DNA of 64,000 nt from Prevotella koreensis (GCF_003977605.1 NZ_RYYU01000001.1:1874539-1938538), one strand, 5' to 3'. Positions 53,457-63,542 are shown, counted from the first letter of the stretch. The notes: generated from the sequence alone by a model not told the origin. Made by a program: numbers and translations.

Positions 53457-54506
53457 ATGAAAATAGGTAATATAAATTTTGCCGACCGTCCGTTGTTCCT
53501 TGCTCCTATGGAGGATGTTACGGACATCGGTTTCAGACGTTTGTGCAAGCGTTTCGGCGCAGCAATGGTATATACCGAGTTCGTATCGGCAGAGGCTTTG
53601 GTACGCTCGGTGAAGAGTACGGTGAGCAAACTCGCCATAGACGATGCCGAACGGCCGGTGGGAATACAGATTTATGGGCGAGATGTGCCGCAGATGGTCG
53701 AGGCTGCGAAAATCGTTGAGGAAACGGCTCATCCCGATGTCATTGACATTAATTTCGGTTGTCCGGTGAAGAAAGTGGCAGGAAAAGGTGCGGGAGCCGG
53801 TATGTTGCAGAACATTCCTTTGCTGCTCGACATCACGCGAGAGGTGGTAAAGGCGGTGAACACTCCCGTGACGGTGAAGACCCGATTAGGTTGGAACAAC
53901 GAACAGATTGTAATAACCACTCTTGCCGAACAATTACAAGACTGCGGAATACAGGCGTTGACGATACACGGAAGGACACGCTCGCAGATGTACACAGGCA
54001 ATGCCGACTGGACTTTGATAGGAGAATTGAAGAATAACCCGCGCATCAATATCCCGATAATTGGCAATGGCGACATTACATCGGCCGAAGAGGCGCACCG
54101 TGCGTTCAATCGTTACGGTGTAGATGCTGTGATGATAGGGCGTGCCACTTTCGGAAGACCGTGGATATTCAAAGAGATTAATGATTATCCCAAGATGCCT
54201 GAACTCTCTATTGACGATAAAATAGACATTCTGATAGAACAGTTGCACATCAATATGGAGCACATACGCAAGGAGAGAGGCGATGATGACCCGCGCAACG
54301 AACTGCGTGCCATACTCCACACACGCCGACATCTCGCCTCGTCGCCCATATTCAAGGGTATCCCAGACTTCCGTCGGACGCGCATCGAGATGCTCCGGGC
54401 GGAGACATCGGTAGAATTGATAGGGATATTGGAGGAATGTCGCAAGCGACTGAACGATATACAAGAGTCCGGAACAGGTGTCGGCAATGACTGTTCCTCT
54501 TTGTAA
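53457..54506 (+). CDS. dusB: tRNA-dihydrouridine synthase
   Basis: 349-residue FMN enzyme that reduces uridine in the tRNA D-loop. TIM-barrel landmarks: APMEDVTDIGFRRLCKRFGA (about 16-35), DINFGCPVKKVAGKGAGAGML with the catalytic cysteine, TVKTRLGW, LTIHGRTRSQMYTGNADW, IPIIGNGDITSAEEA, VMIGRATFGRPWIF. It matches the DusB subgroup by length and motifs. Begins 33 bases after dprA; convergent with the M6 protease. Confidence 0.93.
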   Translation: MKIGNINFADRPLFLAPMEDVTDIGFRRLCKRFGAAMVYTEFVSAEALVRSVKSTVSKLAIDDAERPVGIQIYGRDVPQMVEAAKIVEETAHPDVIDINFGCPVKKVAGKGAGAGMLQNIPLLLDITREVVKAVNTPVTVKTRLGWNNEQIVITTLAEQLQDCGIQALTIHGRTRSQMYTGNADWTLIGELKNNPRINIPIIGNGDITSAEEAHRAFNRYGVDAVMIGRATFGRPWIFKEINDYPKMPELSIDDKIDILIEQLHINMEHIRKERGDDDPRNELRAILHTRRHLASSPIFKGIPDFRRTRIEMLRAETSVELIGILEECRKRLNDIQESGTGVGNDCSSL

Positions 54507-54561
54507 ACCCCAGTGGGACATTAGAACTATGATGTCTCATTTAGGTTATAGCACAAAAAAA

Positions 54562-54634
54562 CTGATAATTTCTTTCCGATTTTTAATAAGCATTACGTTT
54601 TGTTTCGGTAAATGCTTCGGAAAGAAATTATCAG
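54562..54634. terminator. Perfect 18-bp stem-loop between convergent genes
   Basis: CTGATAATTTCTTTCCGA (54562-54579) pairs perfectly with 54617-54634; inner AAGCATTAC/GTAAATGCTT extends it. No T-run, but the position between convergent dusB and the M6 gene fits a shared 3' end. Confidence 0.7.
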
Positions 54635-54652
54635 AGTTTATTCAGGGATTAT

Positions 54653-56848
54653 TTATTTCACCATAACCTTCTTGCCGTTGATGATATATATGCCTCTCTG
54701 CATATTCTCCCTTTCAACGCGCTGACCGTTCAGGTTGTATATTGTTTCCACGCTGTTGTCCGGTTGAGTCTCTATGCCCTCTATGCTGTTGGTATAGTTT
54801 GTAGAGCGATAGATTTGCAGTTTCACTGGTTCGGTTGTGGTAGCGAAGAACAAGTATTTGTCAGAATCGTATGCAATGTATTTCTTGAATCTTCCGGTAA
54901 ACTTCACCGTTGCCTCACCGTTATTTATTTCTATTTTAGCCTTGCTGTTCTCGTTGATGCTTGATGAAGTGGTCATTCCTGTTCTCTTCATACCAAGGTA
55001 TCTGTTCTCGGTTGTCTTGAACGTGAAGACATCATTGTTTACAGAGATAGTAAGTATTTCAGCGTTATTGTCAGTGATAAAGTTGCTGTTGTTGCTTACT
55101 TTCATTGTTGATGCAGTTCTTTTCCCGGTGACATCTTTTGTTGTCATGGCCATCTTTGCCTCTTCGTTTACGAATATGATGCGGTCATCGTTCTTAAGAT
55201 TGTTCACGTCTGTAACCTTCTCGAAAATCTCTGTGCCCAGAATTTCATAACTGTCAGCCAAGTCTTTGTTGCGGAAGTTGAATGTTATTGTACCGTCTCC
55301 GTGCTCCATCACCTTGTATATCTCGCTGTTTGCAAGTGTAGAACCGAAATAGAGTTTATATCTTGCGCTTTCAATGTTTGGTACTCCGTTTCCGAAGAAG
55401 TGGGTTTGCGAGGGTAATTGATGCCCTATTTTGCTTCCGTCTGCTGTTACGATGTGTGCACGTTTGCTGTTTTTGATATTGTTAACCGTGTTAGACATCC
55501 ACTTGAACTTGTCGTAGCAGAAATGAGTCAGCATAAGTCCGCTGCCGAATTCTTTCGGATACCATGTTCCTACCTGTCTGTTCTCCACGATGAAATACTC
55601 CATTTGGTTGTTAGGATTGCGAATCAATCTTGCCGGCACACCGTCTTTTTTGTTGATATCGTCAAGTGAAATGTTGCCCTCTTCCTGCAATGCCGGAATG
55701 TCGAGCCAACCAAGATAACTTCTCTCGTATGCCATCATGCCAATAGGAGCATTTCCTCCGTGTACGTAGCATCCCGCTTCCATAAGCGACCATGAGCCGA
55801 ATGCGAAATCATCGTCATAGTTGTAGTTTGTAGGATAGAAGTCGGGCAGTCCGAGTGCATGTCCGAACTCATGGCAGAATACGCCAATACCTGCCATGGT
55901 ATTTGCAGATGCTCCCACCTCATTTCCTACGAAGTATGACTTAAAGAGGTATCCTTCTATGTTTTGGTTGATGTCGAATTCGTGCGGCCATATCGCTTCA
56001 GCCGGTGCTCCGTAATTCGCTTCTCCCTCTCCGGCATACAGAACTGTCACATTTTGAATTGCTCCATCCACCACAAACTGGTCAAAGTATGTGTCGCCTT
56101 TCTCTTGTTTAGCCAGTTTTATGGCCTCTTTTATCATCTCGCCGGCTCTTACGTCATTTCCAGACTTTCCGTTTTTGTTCGCTCCGTAGTATGCTCTATT
56201 TTGTGAGAGTTTCACCTTTGCCACGATTTCAAACTTGGGTGAGAACATTCCGTTACTCTGTGCGAGGTAGTAGTCTCTTACCGAGCCAACGGTGTTAGGT
56301 TCTTCGTCGTATCCTTCCTTGTTGAAGTATCTGTCATATTTCTCTATTGTCGATGTCGGCATGAAATCAACGTCAGTATATGATACCAATATCACAGGCA
56401 CTTTAATTTCTCCGATGCTGTTCACTGCACCCAATGCGCTCTGTCCTTTCTTGCCGAGTCCGTCAGGAGTTGATGCGCTTATAATTTTTCTCGGCTCTTT
56501 TCTCATAGCCAGTTTTGTAACTTCTGGAGTTTTTTCGGTTATCTGTAGTGATTCGATGAACGCCTTTTCTTCTGTTGTGCGCAGTTGCAGGTCGTGTGCA
56601 ATCATGTCTGTTGCCACGAGTTCTCCTTTCTCCAATCTTGCGTAGCAGAGGTCTCCGGCAATGTTTGAATAAAGTACTTTTCCGTCAAGAGTTGTATAGT
56701 ATGCACAGTATTGGTCACCGTGCTTAAACGCATGTACGGTCGTGCCGTCGCTTTGTTTGATCAGTTCGGCTTTCCTTATCGGTCGGATAGCCTGTGCATT
56801 CCATGCCATTGAGAAAATGGCCAATGTTAATAGTAAAAATTTTTTCAT
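54653..56848 (-). CDS. Secreted M6-family metalloprotease (second copy), T9SS-like tail
   Basis: 731 residues. Signal peptide 1-20 (MAWNAQA), a pro-region (about 21-140) with the pattern HAFKHGDQYCAYYTTLDGKVLYS, and the catalytic domain with HEFGH at 326-330 (GVFCHEFGHALGLPDFY). The segment FGSWSLMEAGCYV supplies the Met-turn. C-terminal beta domain (about 560-690), then VETIYNLNGQRVERENMQRGIYIINGKKVMVK, a T9SS-like ending. Related to 1642-3726, differing in the catalytic fourth residue (G for T). Minus-strand -7 box TATATTTG at 56890-56897. Confidence 0.88.
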   Translation of the reverse strand: MKKFLLLTLAIFSMAWNAQAIRPIRKAELIKQSDGTTVHAFKHGDQYCAYYTTLDGKVLYSNIAGDLCYARLEKGELVATDMIAHDLQLRTTEEKAFIESLQITEKTPEVTKLAMRKEPRKIISASTPDGLGKKGQSALGAVNSIGEIKVPVILVSYTDVDFMPTSTIEKYDRYFNKEGYDEEPNTVGSVRDYYLAQSNGMFSPKFEIVAKVKLSQNRAYYGANKNGKSGNDVRAGEMIKEAIKLAKQEKGDTYFDQFVVDGAIQNVTVLYAGEGEANYGAPAEAIWPHEFDINQNIEGYLFKSYFVGNEVGASANTMAGIGVFCHEFGHALGLPDFYPTNYNYDDDFAFGSWSLMEAGCYVHGGNAPIGMMAYERSYLGWLDIPALQEEGNISLDDINKKDGVPARLIRNPNNQMEYFIVENRQVGTWYPKEFGSGLMLTHFCYDKFKWMSNTVNNIKNSKRAHIVTADGSKIGHQLPSQTHFFGNGVPNIESARYKLYFGSTLANSEIYKVMEHGDGTITFNFRNKDLADSYEILGTEIFEKVTDVNNLKNDDRIIFVNEEAKMAMTTKDVTGKRTASTMKVSNNSNFITDNNAEILTISVNNDVFTFKTTENRYLGMKRTGMTTSSSINENSKAKIEINNGEATVKFTGRFKKYIAYDSDKYLFFATTTEPVKLQIYRSTNYTNSIEGIETQPDNSVETIYNLNGQRVERENMQRGIYIINGKKVMVK

Positions 56849-57180
56849 TATAAAATTGATTTTAAGATTGTTATAAGAATATTCTGCTGCAAATATACGA
56901 AATGTTTCTTTATTACTTGGTGTATTTTATGAGAAATTTCATTTTGTGAATGTTAAATACATTCTTGGTGTTTTCTTTTTGGGTTTTGAAAGTTGTTATG
57001 AAATAATTAATATGTTGACAAATGCGCATATTGCATACGGATTATGAAACGCTTGGAAAAATAAGTATGGTTAATCGTGCCTATTTTTCTAAGCGTTATT
57101 ATATTATTGGTTTTGTTCTTTTTCTTACAATACCTTCATCTGCATCGTCATTCATTTCCTTATTCTCTGCATTAGGGCAT

Positions 57181-57252
57181 ATTTCGCAGACCAAATTGGG
57201 CGAAATTGCTGACCAAATTCGCCCAATTTGCTGACCAATTTCGGCGAAATTG
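57181..57252. repeat. 22-bp-period repeat array D
   Basis: Three very regular 22-bp units, each ACCAAAT(T)-type with GACC between them; cores AAATTGGGCGAAATTG, AAATTCGCCCAATTTG and AATTTCGGCGAAATTG. It lies about 190 bases upstream of gpmI. Confidence 0.85.
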
Positions 57253-57360
57253 TTTTGTGCTCAGTTATTAACCGGCTGGCAATTGGGTGTCATGTTGTGA
57301 CAGTAAGAGGAGATAAAAATCAAGTTTTGGGGTGTTCAGGTGATTTATACGGTGCAAAAC

Positions 57361-57391
57361 TTTGTCTTTGTCAGTTTTCTTTGTAATTTTG
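57361..57391 (+). promoter_or_regulatory. Promoter of gpmI
   Basis: TTTG at 57361-57364 and TAATTTTG at 57384-57391, 19 bases apart, fit the Bacteroidota -33/-7 pattern. Confidence 0.6.
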
Positions 57392-57441
57392 CAACTGATA
57401 TAATGAAACTCAATTTACATAATATATTATAACTTAGACAT

Positions 57442-58959
57442 ATGGCAAAGAAAGCACTACTTATGATTCTCGATGGTTGGGGAATCGGACAACATGGCAA
57501 GGGTGACGTTATTTATAACACTCCCACGCCTTATCTCGACTATCTTAACGCAGTATCGGCTCACTCGGTACTCATGGCATCGGGCGAGGACGTTGGTCTG
57601 CCCGACGGTCAGATGGGTAACTCGGAGGTGGGACATCTCAATATCGGGGCCGGACGAATTGTATATCAAGACCTTGTAAAGATAAACCGTGCATGCAAGG
57701 ACGGTTCTATAATGAATAACGCCGAAATTGTTTCGGCATACAGTTACGCACAGAAGACCGGCAAACGTCTGCACCTTATGGGACTGACGAGCGATGGCGG
57801 TGTTCACTCTTCGCTCGAACATCTTTTCCGATTGATAGAGATTGGTAAGGAGTATGGATTGAAGAATGTTTTCGTGCATTGCTTCATGGACGGTCGTGAC
57901 ACTGACCCGAAGAGCGGTGCCGGTTTCATAAAACAACTTCAGGAGCATTGTGATGCCAATGGTGCGGCAATCGCCGACATCGTGGGACGTTTCTATGCCA
58001 TGGATCGCGATAAACGTTGGGAGCGCGTGAAAGAGGCCTACGACTTGCTCGTTGAGGCTAAAGGAAAGGCGGCAGACAACATGGTGAAAGCCATGGAGGA
58101 GAGTTATTTAGAGGGTGTTACGGATGAGTTCATAAAGCCAATAAAGAACTCAGGTGTTGACGGAACTATTCAGGAGGGCGACGTTGTGATATTCTTCAAC
58201 TACCGCAACGACCGTGCAAAGGAACTCACCACCGTACTCACACAGAAGGATATGCCGGAAGAGGGTATGCACACGATAAAGGACTTGCAATATTATTGCA
58301 TGACACCATACGATGCTTCGTTCACCGGTGTTCACATACTCTTCCCGAAAGAGAATGTTGAGAACACTTTGGGCGAGTATCTTTCTAAGCAGGGCAAGCG
58401 ACAGTTGCACACGGCCGAAACCGAGAAATATGCACATGTGACGTTCTTCTTCAATGGCGGTCGTGAGGAACCTTATGATGGAGAAGACCGTATTCTCGTA
58501 CCATCTCCGAAAGTTGCGACTTACGACCTGCAACCCGAAATGTCGGCACCGGAGGTGAAAGACAAACTCGTTGCTGCGATAAAGACACAGGAGTATGATT
58601 TCGTTGTGGTGAATTTCGCTAACGGCGACATGGTGGGACATACCGGTGTTTATAATGCTATTGCAAAGGCAGTGTGGGCTGTTGATAACTGTGTGCGTGA
58701 GGTTGTGGAGGCTGCAAAGGCCAATGGTTATGAGACAATTATCATCGCCGATCACGGTAATGCAGATAATGCGATAAATGCCGACGGTACACCGAACACT
58801 GCACACTCGCTCAATCCGGTGCCGTTCATTTATGTAACCGATAATAACTCGGCTACGGTGAAGAACGGACGACTTGCCGATGTTGCGCCTTCTATCCTTC
58901 ATATCATGGGATTGGAACAGCCAAGTGAGATGACGGGAGAGAATTTGATTTGTTCTTAG
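57442..58959 (+). CDS. gpmI: 2,3-bisphosphoglycerate-independent phosphoglycerate mutase
   Basis: 505 residues; interconverts 3- and 2-phosphoglycerate in glycolysis using two metal ions. Alkaline-phosphatase-superfamily motifs: [17 protein letters not shown] (start), [20 protein letters not shown] with the catalytic serine (about 60-79), [39 protein letters not shown] and [13 protein letters not shown]. Complete and of normal length. Cytoplasmic, own promoter. Confidence 0.97.
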   Translation: MAKKALLMILDGWGIGQHGKGDVIYNTPTPYLDYLNAVSAHSVLMASGEDVGLPDGQMGNSEVGHLNIGAGRIVYQDLVKINRACKDGSIMNNAEIVSAYSYAQKTGKRLHLMGLTSDGGVHSSLEHLFRLIEIGKEYGLKNVFVHCFMDGRDTDPKSGAGFIKQLQEHCDANGAAIADIVGRFYAMDRDKRWERVKEAYDLLVEAKGKAADNMVKAMEESYLEGVTDEFIKPIKNSGVDGTIQEGDVVIFFNYRNDRAKELTTVLTQKDMPEEGMHTIKDLQYYCMTPYDASFTGVHILFPKENVENTLGEYLSKQGKRQLHTAETEKYAHVTFFFNGGREEPYDGEDRILVPSPKVATYDLQPEMSAPEVKDKLVAAIKTQEYDFVVVNFANGDMVGHTGVYNAIAKAVWAVDNCVREVVEAAKANGYETIIIADHGNADNAINADGTPNTAHSLNPVPFIYVTDNNSATVKNGRLADVAPSILHIMGLEQPSEMTGENLICS

Positions 58960-59151
58960 GAGTAATTTAGGAGTAGGGGGGAGTGTTGTTGTTTTGTGCA
59001 ACATGCTCTGAATCCGAATGCTTTTGATAAGTATAGGAGTTTTGGGAGTATGGGGTTTAGATAACAGTATTTGTTTGTTCTTATGCTCTCAAAACTCTTT
59101 GAATTATTGATATTCTGCGTTTGAAGGAATGATTTTATTGGCCTTATTGAA

Positions 59152-59817
59152 ATGAATGTGAAGATAGAACCGTCGTGGGCGGCATGTATGGGAGAGGAGT
59201 TCGACAAGCCTTATTTCGCAAGTCTTGTAGATTTTGTGCGTAGAGAATATTCTTCCACTGTCTGTTACCCGCCCGGACACGAGATTTTCAATGCCTTCAA
59301 CCTCTGTCCTTTCGACAAGGTGAAGGTGGTGATAATAGGACAAGACCCTTATCATGAGCCGGAACAGGCTGAAGGATTGTGCTTCTCGGTGAAGGAAGGG
59401 GTGATGCCGCCGCCCTCGCTTGTTAATATCTTCAAGGAGATACAGGGAGATTTGGGCAGGCCGATACCTGCCAATGGCAGTCTCAGGCGTTGGGCAGAGC
59501 AAGGCGTGTTGTTGCTTAATGCCACTTTGACGGTGCGTGCTCATCAGGCAGCATCGCATCAGCGTCACGGCTGGGAGGAGTTTACCGATGCCTGCATACG
59601 CAAATTGGCACATGACAGACGGAATATCGTGTATATGTTATGGGGCGGATTTGCTCGCAGCAAGGCGCAACTTATAGACTCGCAGGCTAATCTTGTGTTA
59701 CAGAGTGTTCACCCTTCGCCACTCAGTGCTAACCGTGGCGGATGGTTTGGCAACCACCATTTCTCGCGTTGCAATGAATATTTGAGACAACAAGGAATAG
59801 AAGAAATAGAATGGTGA
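59152..59817 (+). CDS. ung: Uracil-DNA glycosylase
   Basis: 221 residues; removes uracil from DNA as the first step of base-excision repair. Family 1 motifs: water-activating GQDPYHEPEQAEGLCFSV (about 62-80), LLLNATLTVRAHQAASHQRHGWEEFTD, and the leucine-loop HPSPLSANRGGWFGNHHFS (about 185-204). Start at the ATG giving MNVKIEPSWAACMGEEFD. It overlaps the next gene by 7 bases. Confidence 0.97.
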   Translation: MNVKIEPSWAACMGEEFDKPYFASLVDFVRREYSSTVCYPPGHEIFNAFNLCPFDKVKVVIIGQDPYHEPEQAEGLCFSVKEGVMPPPSLVNIFKEIQGDLGRPIPANGSLRRWAEQGVLLLNATLTVRAHQAASHQRHGWEEFTDACIRKLAHDRRNIVYMLWGGFARSKAQLIDSQANLVLQSVHPSPLSANRGGWFGNHHFSRCNEYLRQQGIEEIEW

Positions 59818-60431
59818 GACAAGGAATTATTGATGTTTCCGGTGTTCTTATATCAAGCGACATAATCTTCGAGCGTTTCTGTTGCGACCTTGAGAAATGC
59901 AAGGGGCGGTGTTGCGTGGAAGGAGATGCCGGTGCTCCTGTCACTATGGACGAGGTGATGGAGATTGAGAATGTGCTCGATATTGTGTTTGAAGACCTTT
60001 CGGAAAAGGCGCAGGAGGTGATTCTCGAGCAAGGAGTGGTCTATAACGACCGCGAGGGCGACCTCGTTACGAGCATTGTTGACGGCAAGGATTGTGTGTT
60101 TACCTACTATGACGATATTGATTTGGATAACGGTTTAAAAGTAAACGGATGCTGTCTTTGCCGACTCGAGAAGGCTTACCGTGACGGCAAGTCGTCGTTC
60201 TGTAAACCGATGAGTTGCGCACTTTATCCTATTCGTGTTAAGACGTTCAATGGAGGACTTGTGGGACTGAACTATAATCGCTGGAATGTGTGCGACTGCG
60301 CTCGTGAAAAGGGTAGGGAACTGAATGTTCCTGTGTATCGTTTCTTGCGCGAGCCGCTGATAAAACGCTTCGGAGAGAAGTGGTATAAAGAACTGGAAGA
60401 GGTCGCGGAGCAACTGCTCAAGACAAAATAA
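59811..60431 (+). CDS. DUF3109-family cysteine-rich protein
   Basis: 206 residues, cytoplasmic. Eleven or so cysteines in clusters (FCCDLEKCKGRCCVEGDAG at about 23-41; GCCLCRLEKAYRDGKSSFCKPMSCALYP around 110-138; WNVCDCAREKG) suggest a zinc or iron-sulfur site, as in the YkgJ/DUF3109 group. Function unknown. Its start overlaps ung by 7 bases, which indicates coupled translation and perhaps a DNA-repair link. Confidence 0.85.
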   Translation: MVRQGIIDVSGVLISSDIIFERFCCDLEKCKGRCCVEGDAGAPVTMDEVMEIENVLDIVFEDLSEKAQEVILEQGVVYNDREGDLVTSIVDGKDCVFTYYDDIDLDNGLKVNGCCLCRLEKAYRDGKSSFCKPMSCALYPIRVKTFNGGLVGLNYNRWNVCDCAREKGRELNVPVYRFLREPLIKRFGEKWYKELEEVAEQLLKTK

Positions 60432-60512
60432 TAAAGCCCGTCGGCTTTGCGACAGGCAGTTATCACTATTCTGAAAAGAAAATACATCAAAGGAAGGTGA
60501 TGCCGGTGGTAT

Positions 60513-61391
60513 CTACGATTTCCTGTAATCGGTGGGCGACATGCCGACATGCTCCTTGAAGAATTTGCCGAGGAACGATTGGTTGGGGAAGTGCAGTTCC
60601 TGTGCTATTTCCTTTATGCTCATGTTGGTGTTCTTCAACAGCACTCGCATTTCGAGTGTCACGTAGTTGTCTATCCACTCTATTGGTGTGCGCTTGCTCA
60701 CCATTTTCACCGTTTCGGAGAGGTATTTGGGTGTTATGCACAGTTGTTCTCCATACCAACCTACGCGCCTCTCGTGTCTGAAATTATCTTCCACAAGTTT
60801 TATGAACGATGCGAAGATTGCTTCTGCCCGCGTCTGTCGCTTGTCGTTTGCCGCCTGTATGCGATAAATGACGTTACTAATGTCGTAAATCATTGACATC
60901 ATCAGCGAGCGTACAACGTCTGCACGGAAGTGGTGGGCATTATCGTCAACCTTATATTTGATAGCTCTGAAGTATGCTTTTATCGCCGTTATCTCGTCCT
61001 GACTGAGAGAGAATACCGGGTGAGTACGGCTGAACAAGAACAGTTGCGACAATTCGTGCATGCCCTTTATAGTCTCGCGGAAGAAGTCATACGACATCAA
61101 TATGGCAATACCTTTGCAGTCGGGCGATAGCATGTAGTTATCGGTCACGGTGCCCTCGTTTATTATTATCACGTCGCCGGCTTTGACAAGATGCTCTTCT
61201 GTATCAACACTATACTGCACCTTGCCGTGCAGACAGATTCCCAAAAGGATACACTTCATCCGCCGCGGTTCGTTTGGCAACGGAAGGTTCTCTATGTTGT
61301 CGATAAGCAACAAATCGTTGTCGATGTGGCTTCCATTGTAAATTTTTCGCGCACTATCGATTGTTATGTCGTTGATGTTTTTTATTTTCAT
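60513..61391 (-). CDS. AraC-family transcriptional regulator
   Basis: 292 residues. N-terminal cupin-like sensor (about 40-110, CILLGICLHGKVQYSVDTEEHLVKAGDVIIINEGTV) and C-terminal double helix-turn-helix (about 190-290) with LCITPKYLSETVKMVSKRTPIEWIDNYVTLEMRVLLKNTNMSIKEIAQELHFPNQSFLGKFFKEHVGMSPTDYRKS, ending in the standard FGKxFKxxxGxSPxxYR pattern. Ligand unknown. It follows gyrB on the minus strand after 25 bases. Confidence 0.92.
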   Translation of the reverse strand: MKIKNINDITIDSARKIYNGSHIDNDLLLIDNIENLPLPNEPRRMKCILLGICLHGKVQYSVDTEEHLVKAGDVIIINEGTVTDNYMLSPDCKGIAILMSYDFFRETIKGMHELSQLFLFSRTHPVFSLSQDEITAIKAYFRAIKYKVDDNAHHFRADVVRSLMMSMIYDISNVIYRIQAANDKRQTRAEAIFASFIKLVEDNFRHERRVGWYGEQLCITPKYLSETVKMVSKRTPIEWIDNYVTLEMRVLLKNTNMSIKEIAQELHFPNQSFLGKFFKEHVGMSPTDYRKS

Positions 61392-61416
61392 TGGCTTATC
61401 GTCGTGACACCGCTGC

Positions 61417-63387
61417 TTATGCGTCGATATTTGCGTATGTGGCGTTCTTCTCTATGAACTGACGGCGCGGCTCAACGTCATCGCCCATCAGCATTGAGAA
61501 CACCTCATCGGCTGCTGCTGCGTCTTCTATTGTCACCTGCTTGAGCAATCGTGTCTTCGGATCCATTGTCGTTTCCCAAAGTTGTTCGGGGTTCATTTCT
61601 CCCAAACCCTTGTAGCGTTGAGTGTGCAACAGGTTGCTGTTCTCGTCGCCGGCCACGTACTTGTCTATGAACTGTTGGCGTTGCTGCTCGGTATAGCAGT
61701 ATTCGCTCACTTTCTTGAACGTGCATTTGTAGAGCGGCGGTGTAGCTATATACAGGTGTCCTTCTTGCACAACGCGCGGCATGAAGCGGTAGAAGAGTGT
61801 CATTATGAGTGTGTCGATGTGTGAGCCATCGACATCGGCATCGGTCATGATGATTATTTTATCATAACGCAGTTTGTCTATATTGGCTTCTTTGTCGCCT
61901 TCTCCTTCCACACCGAAGCGCACTCCGATGCTCTGTATTATGTTCATTACCGACTCGGCCTCGAATACCTTGTGCCATTGCACTTTCTCCACGTTAAGAA
62001 TCTTTCCGCGAAGAGGCAGAATGGCCTGTGTGTATCGGTCGCGTCCCTGTTTTGCCGAGCCGCCTGCGGAGTCACCCTCGACAAGGAAAATCTCGCTTGT
62101 TTTCGGGTCTTTGTTAGAGCAGTCGGCAAGTTTTCCGGGCAGTCCGCCACCCGTCATCGGGTTCTTACGCTGCACACTCTCGCGTGCCTTACGCGCTGCG
62201 ATACGTGCTGTTGCAGCAAGCACCACCTTGTCGCATATCAGTTTGGCCTCTTTCGGGTGCTCTTCGAGATAGTATGCCAGTGCTTCGCCTACGGCTTGTT
62301 GCACTGCTCCCGACACCTCGGAGTTGCCGAGTTTTGTTTTTGTCTGTCCCTCAAACTGAGGTTCTGCCACTTTGATTGATATTACGGCGGTAAGTCCTTC
62401 GCGGAAGTCTTCACCCGCAATCTCAATCTTTGCCTTCTCGATCTGCTTCGATATTTGCGGGTCTGCGTCGGCGTAAGTTTTCAGTGTGCGTGTGAGAGCC
62501 ATACGGAAACCGGTGAGGTGTGTACCGCCCTCGATGGTGTTTATATTGTTCACGTAAGAGTGAATGTTCTCGGTGTAGTCGGTGTTATACATCACTGCCA
62601 CTTCTATCGGTATGCCCTGTTTCTCGGTCTTCAGGTATATTACATCGTCGAAAAGATGTGTGCGGTGACGGTCAACGTATCTCACGAACTCTTTCAGTCC
62701 GTCCTTTGCGTGATACACCTCCTGCTTTGTCTTTCCGTCTTCATCGGGACGCAGGTCTGTAAGCGTAATTGTGATACCGGCATTGAGGTATGCCAATTCT
62801 CTCATTCGCTTTGCAATGACATCGTATTTGTATTCTGTTGTGGTGAAAACAGTGGCATCCGGCCAGAACTGCTGTCGTGTTCCGGTCTTGTCGGTCTCGC
62901 CAATCACCTTTACCGGGTATAGCGGTATTCCCCGCTCATATTCCTGTTGGTATATCTTTCCGTCGCGGAACACTTGCGACTTCATACGGCTTGAAAGGGC
63001 GTTAACGCAACTCACACCAACGCCATGCAGACCTCCACTGACCTTGTACGAGCCTTTGTCGAACTTACCTCCGGCGTGTAGCACCGTCATTACAACTTCG
63101 AGTGCAGACTTGTGCAGTTTTTTGTGTTCATCGACCGGTATTCCTCGACCGTTGTCCTGTACTGTTATTGAGTTGTCTTCGTTTATCGTGACTTCAATGT
63201 GTGTGCAGTATCCTGCCATCGCTTCGTCGATGGAGTTGTCCACAGTCTCGTTCACCAAGTGGTGCAAACCTTTGTCGGAGATGTCTCCGATATACATCGC
63301 CGGGCGTTTACGGACGGCCTCAAGACCCTCTAACACCTGTATGTTACTGGCTGAATAGTTATTCTGCTTGTTCTGATTTTCTGCCAT
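61417..63387 (-). CDS. gyrB: DNA gyrase subunit B
   Basis: 656-residue ATPase subunit of gyrase, which introduces negative supercoils with GyrA. GHKL ATP site: HHLVNETVDNSIDEAMAGYC, VQDNGRGIPVDEH, HAGGKFDKGSYKVSGGLHGVGVSCVNALS. TOPRIM: FLVEGDSAGGSAKQGRD and IMTDADVDGSHIDTL. RYKGLGEMNPEQLWETTMDP confirms GyrB over ParE. Minus-strand -7 box TAACTTTG at 63413-63420. gyrA is not in the window. Confidence 0.97.
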   Translation of the reverse strand: MAENQNKQNNYSASNIQVLEGLEAVRKRPAMYIGDISDKGLHHLVNETVDNSIDEAMAGYCTHIEVTINEDNSITVQDNGRGIPVDEHKKLHKSALEVVMTVLHAGGKFDKGSYKVSGGLHGVGVSCVNALSSRMKSQVFRDGKIYQQEYERGIPLYPVKVIGETDKTGTRQQFWPDATVFTTTEYKYDVIAKRMRELAYLNAGITITLTDLRPDEDGKTKQEVYHAKDGLKEFVRYVDRHRTHLFDDVIYLKTEKQGIPIEVAVMYNTDYTENIHSYVNNINTIEGGTHLTGFRMALTRTLKTYADADPQISKQIEKAKIEIAGEDFREGLTAVISIKVAEPQFEGQTKTKLGNSEVSGAVQQAVGEALAYYLEEHPKEAKLICDKVVLAATARIAARKARESVQRKNPMTGGGLPGKLADCSNKDPKTSEIFLVEGDSAGGSAKQGRDRYTQAILPLRGKILNVEKVQWHKVFEAESVMNIIQSIGVRFGVEGEGDKEANIDKLRYDKIIIMTDADVDGSHIDTLIMTLFYRFMPRVVQEGHLYIATPPLYKCTFKKVSEYCYTEQQRQQFIDKYVAGDENSNLLHTQRYKGLGEMNPEQLWETTMDPKTRLLKQVTIEDAAAADEVFSMLMGDDVEPRRQFIEKNATYANIDA

Positions 63388-63473
63388 TTTCTGTTTCGTA
63401 TATTATAGTTTGCAAAGTTAATAAATAATACTCATATAACGAAATGCGAATTGCTAAAAATAATAAAATAAAA

Positions 63474-63499
63474 GACCGCTACCCTCACGGGCAACGGTC
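63474..63499 (-). terminator. Terminator of rpsT
   Basis: GACCG pairs with CGGTC around an inner CCC/GGG stem; on the minus strand TCTTTTATTTTATT follows. It lies 44 bases past the rpsT stop and upstream of gyrB. Confidence 0.75.
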
Positions 63500-63542
63500 T
63501 CAGTCTAATCCTATGAAAAATTTTATTTATTATTTTGCCTTT

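Larger units (their letters stand above)
56849..57441. other. Divergent intergenic region with array D
   Basis: Contains the minus-strand promoter of the M6 gene (56890-56897), array D (57181-57252) and the gpmI promoter (57361-57391). The 70-residue open frame at 57022-57234 runs into the array and I do not accept it as a gene. Nothing else seen. Confidence 0.6.

Noticed and set aside
60433..60448. Terminator after the DUF3109 gene
   Set aside because: AAAGCC/GGCTTT could pair, but the stem is only six bases and no T-run follows.
46729..63387. Recent duplication of topoisomerase B subunits (both 656 residues)
   Set aside because: The equal length is a coincidence; motifs show one is ParE and the other GyrB, an ancient pair.
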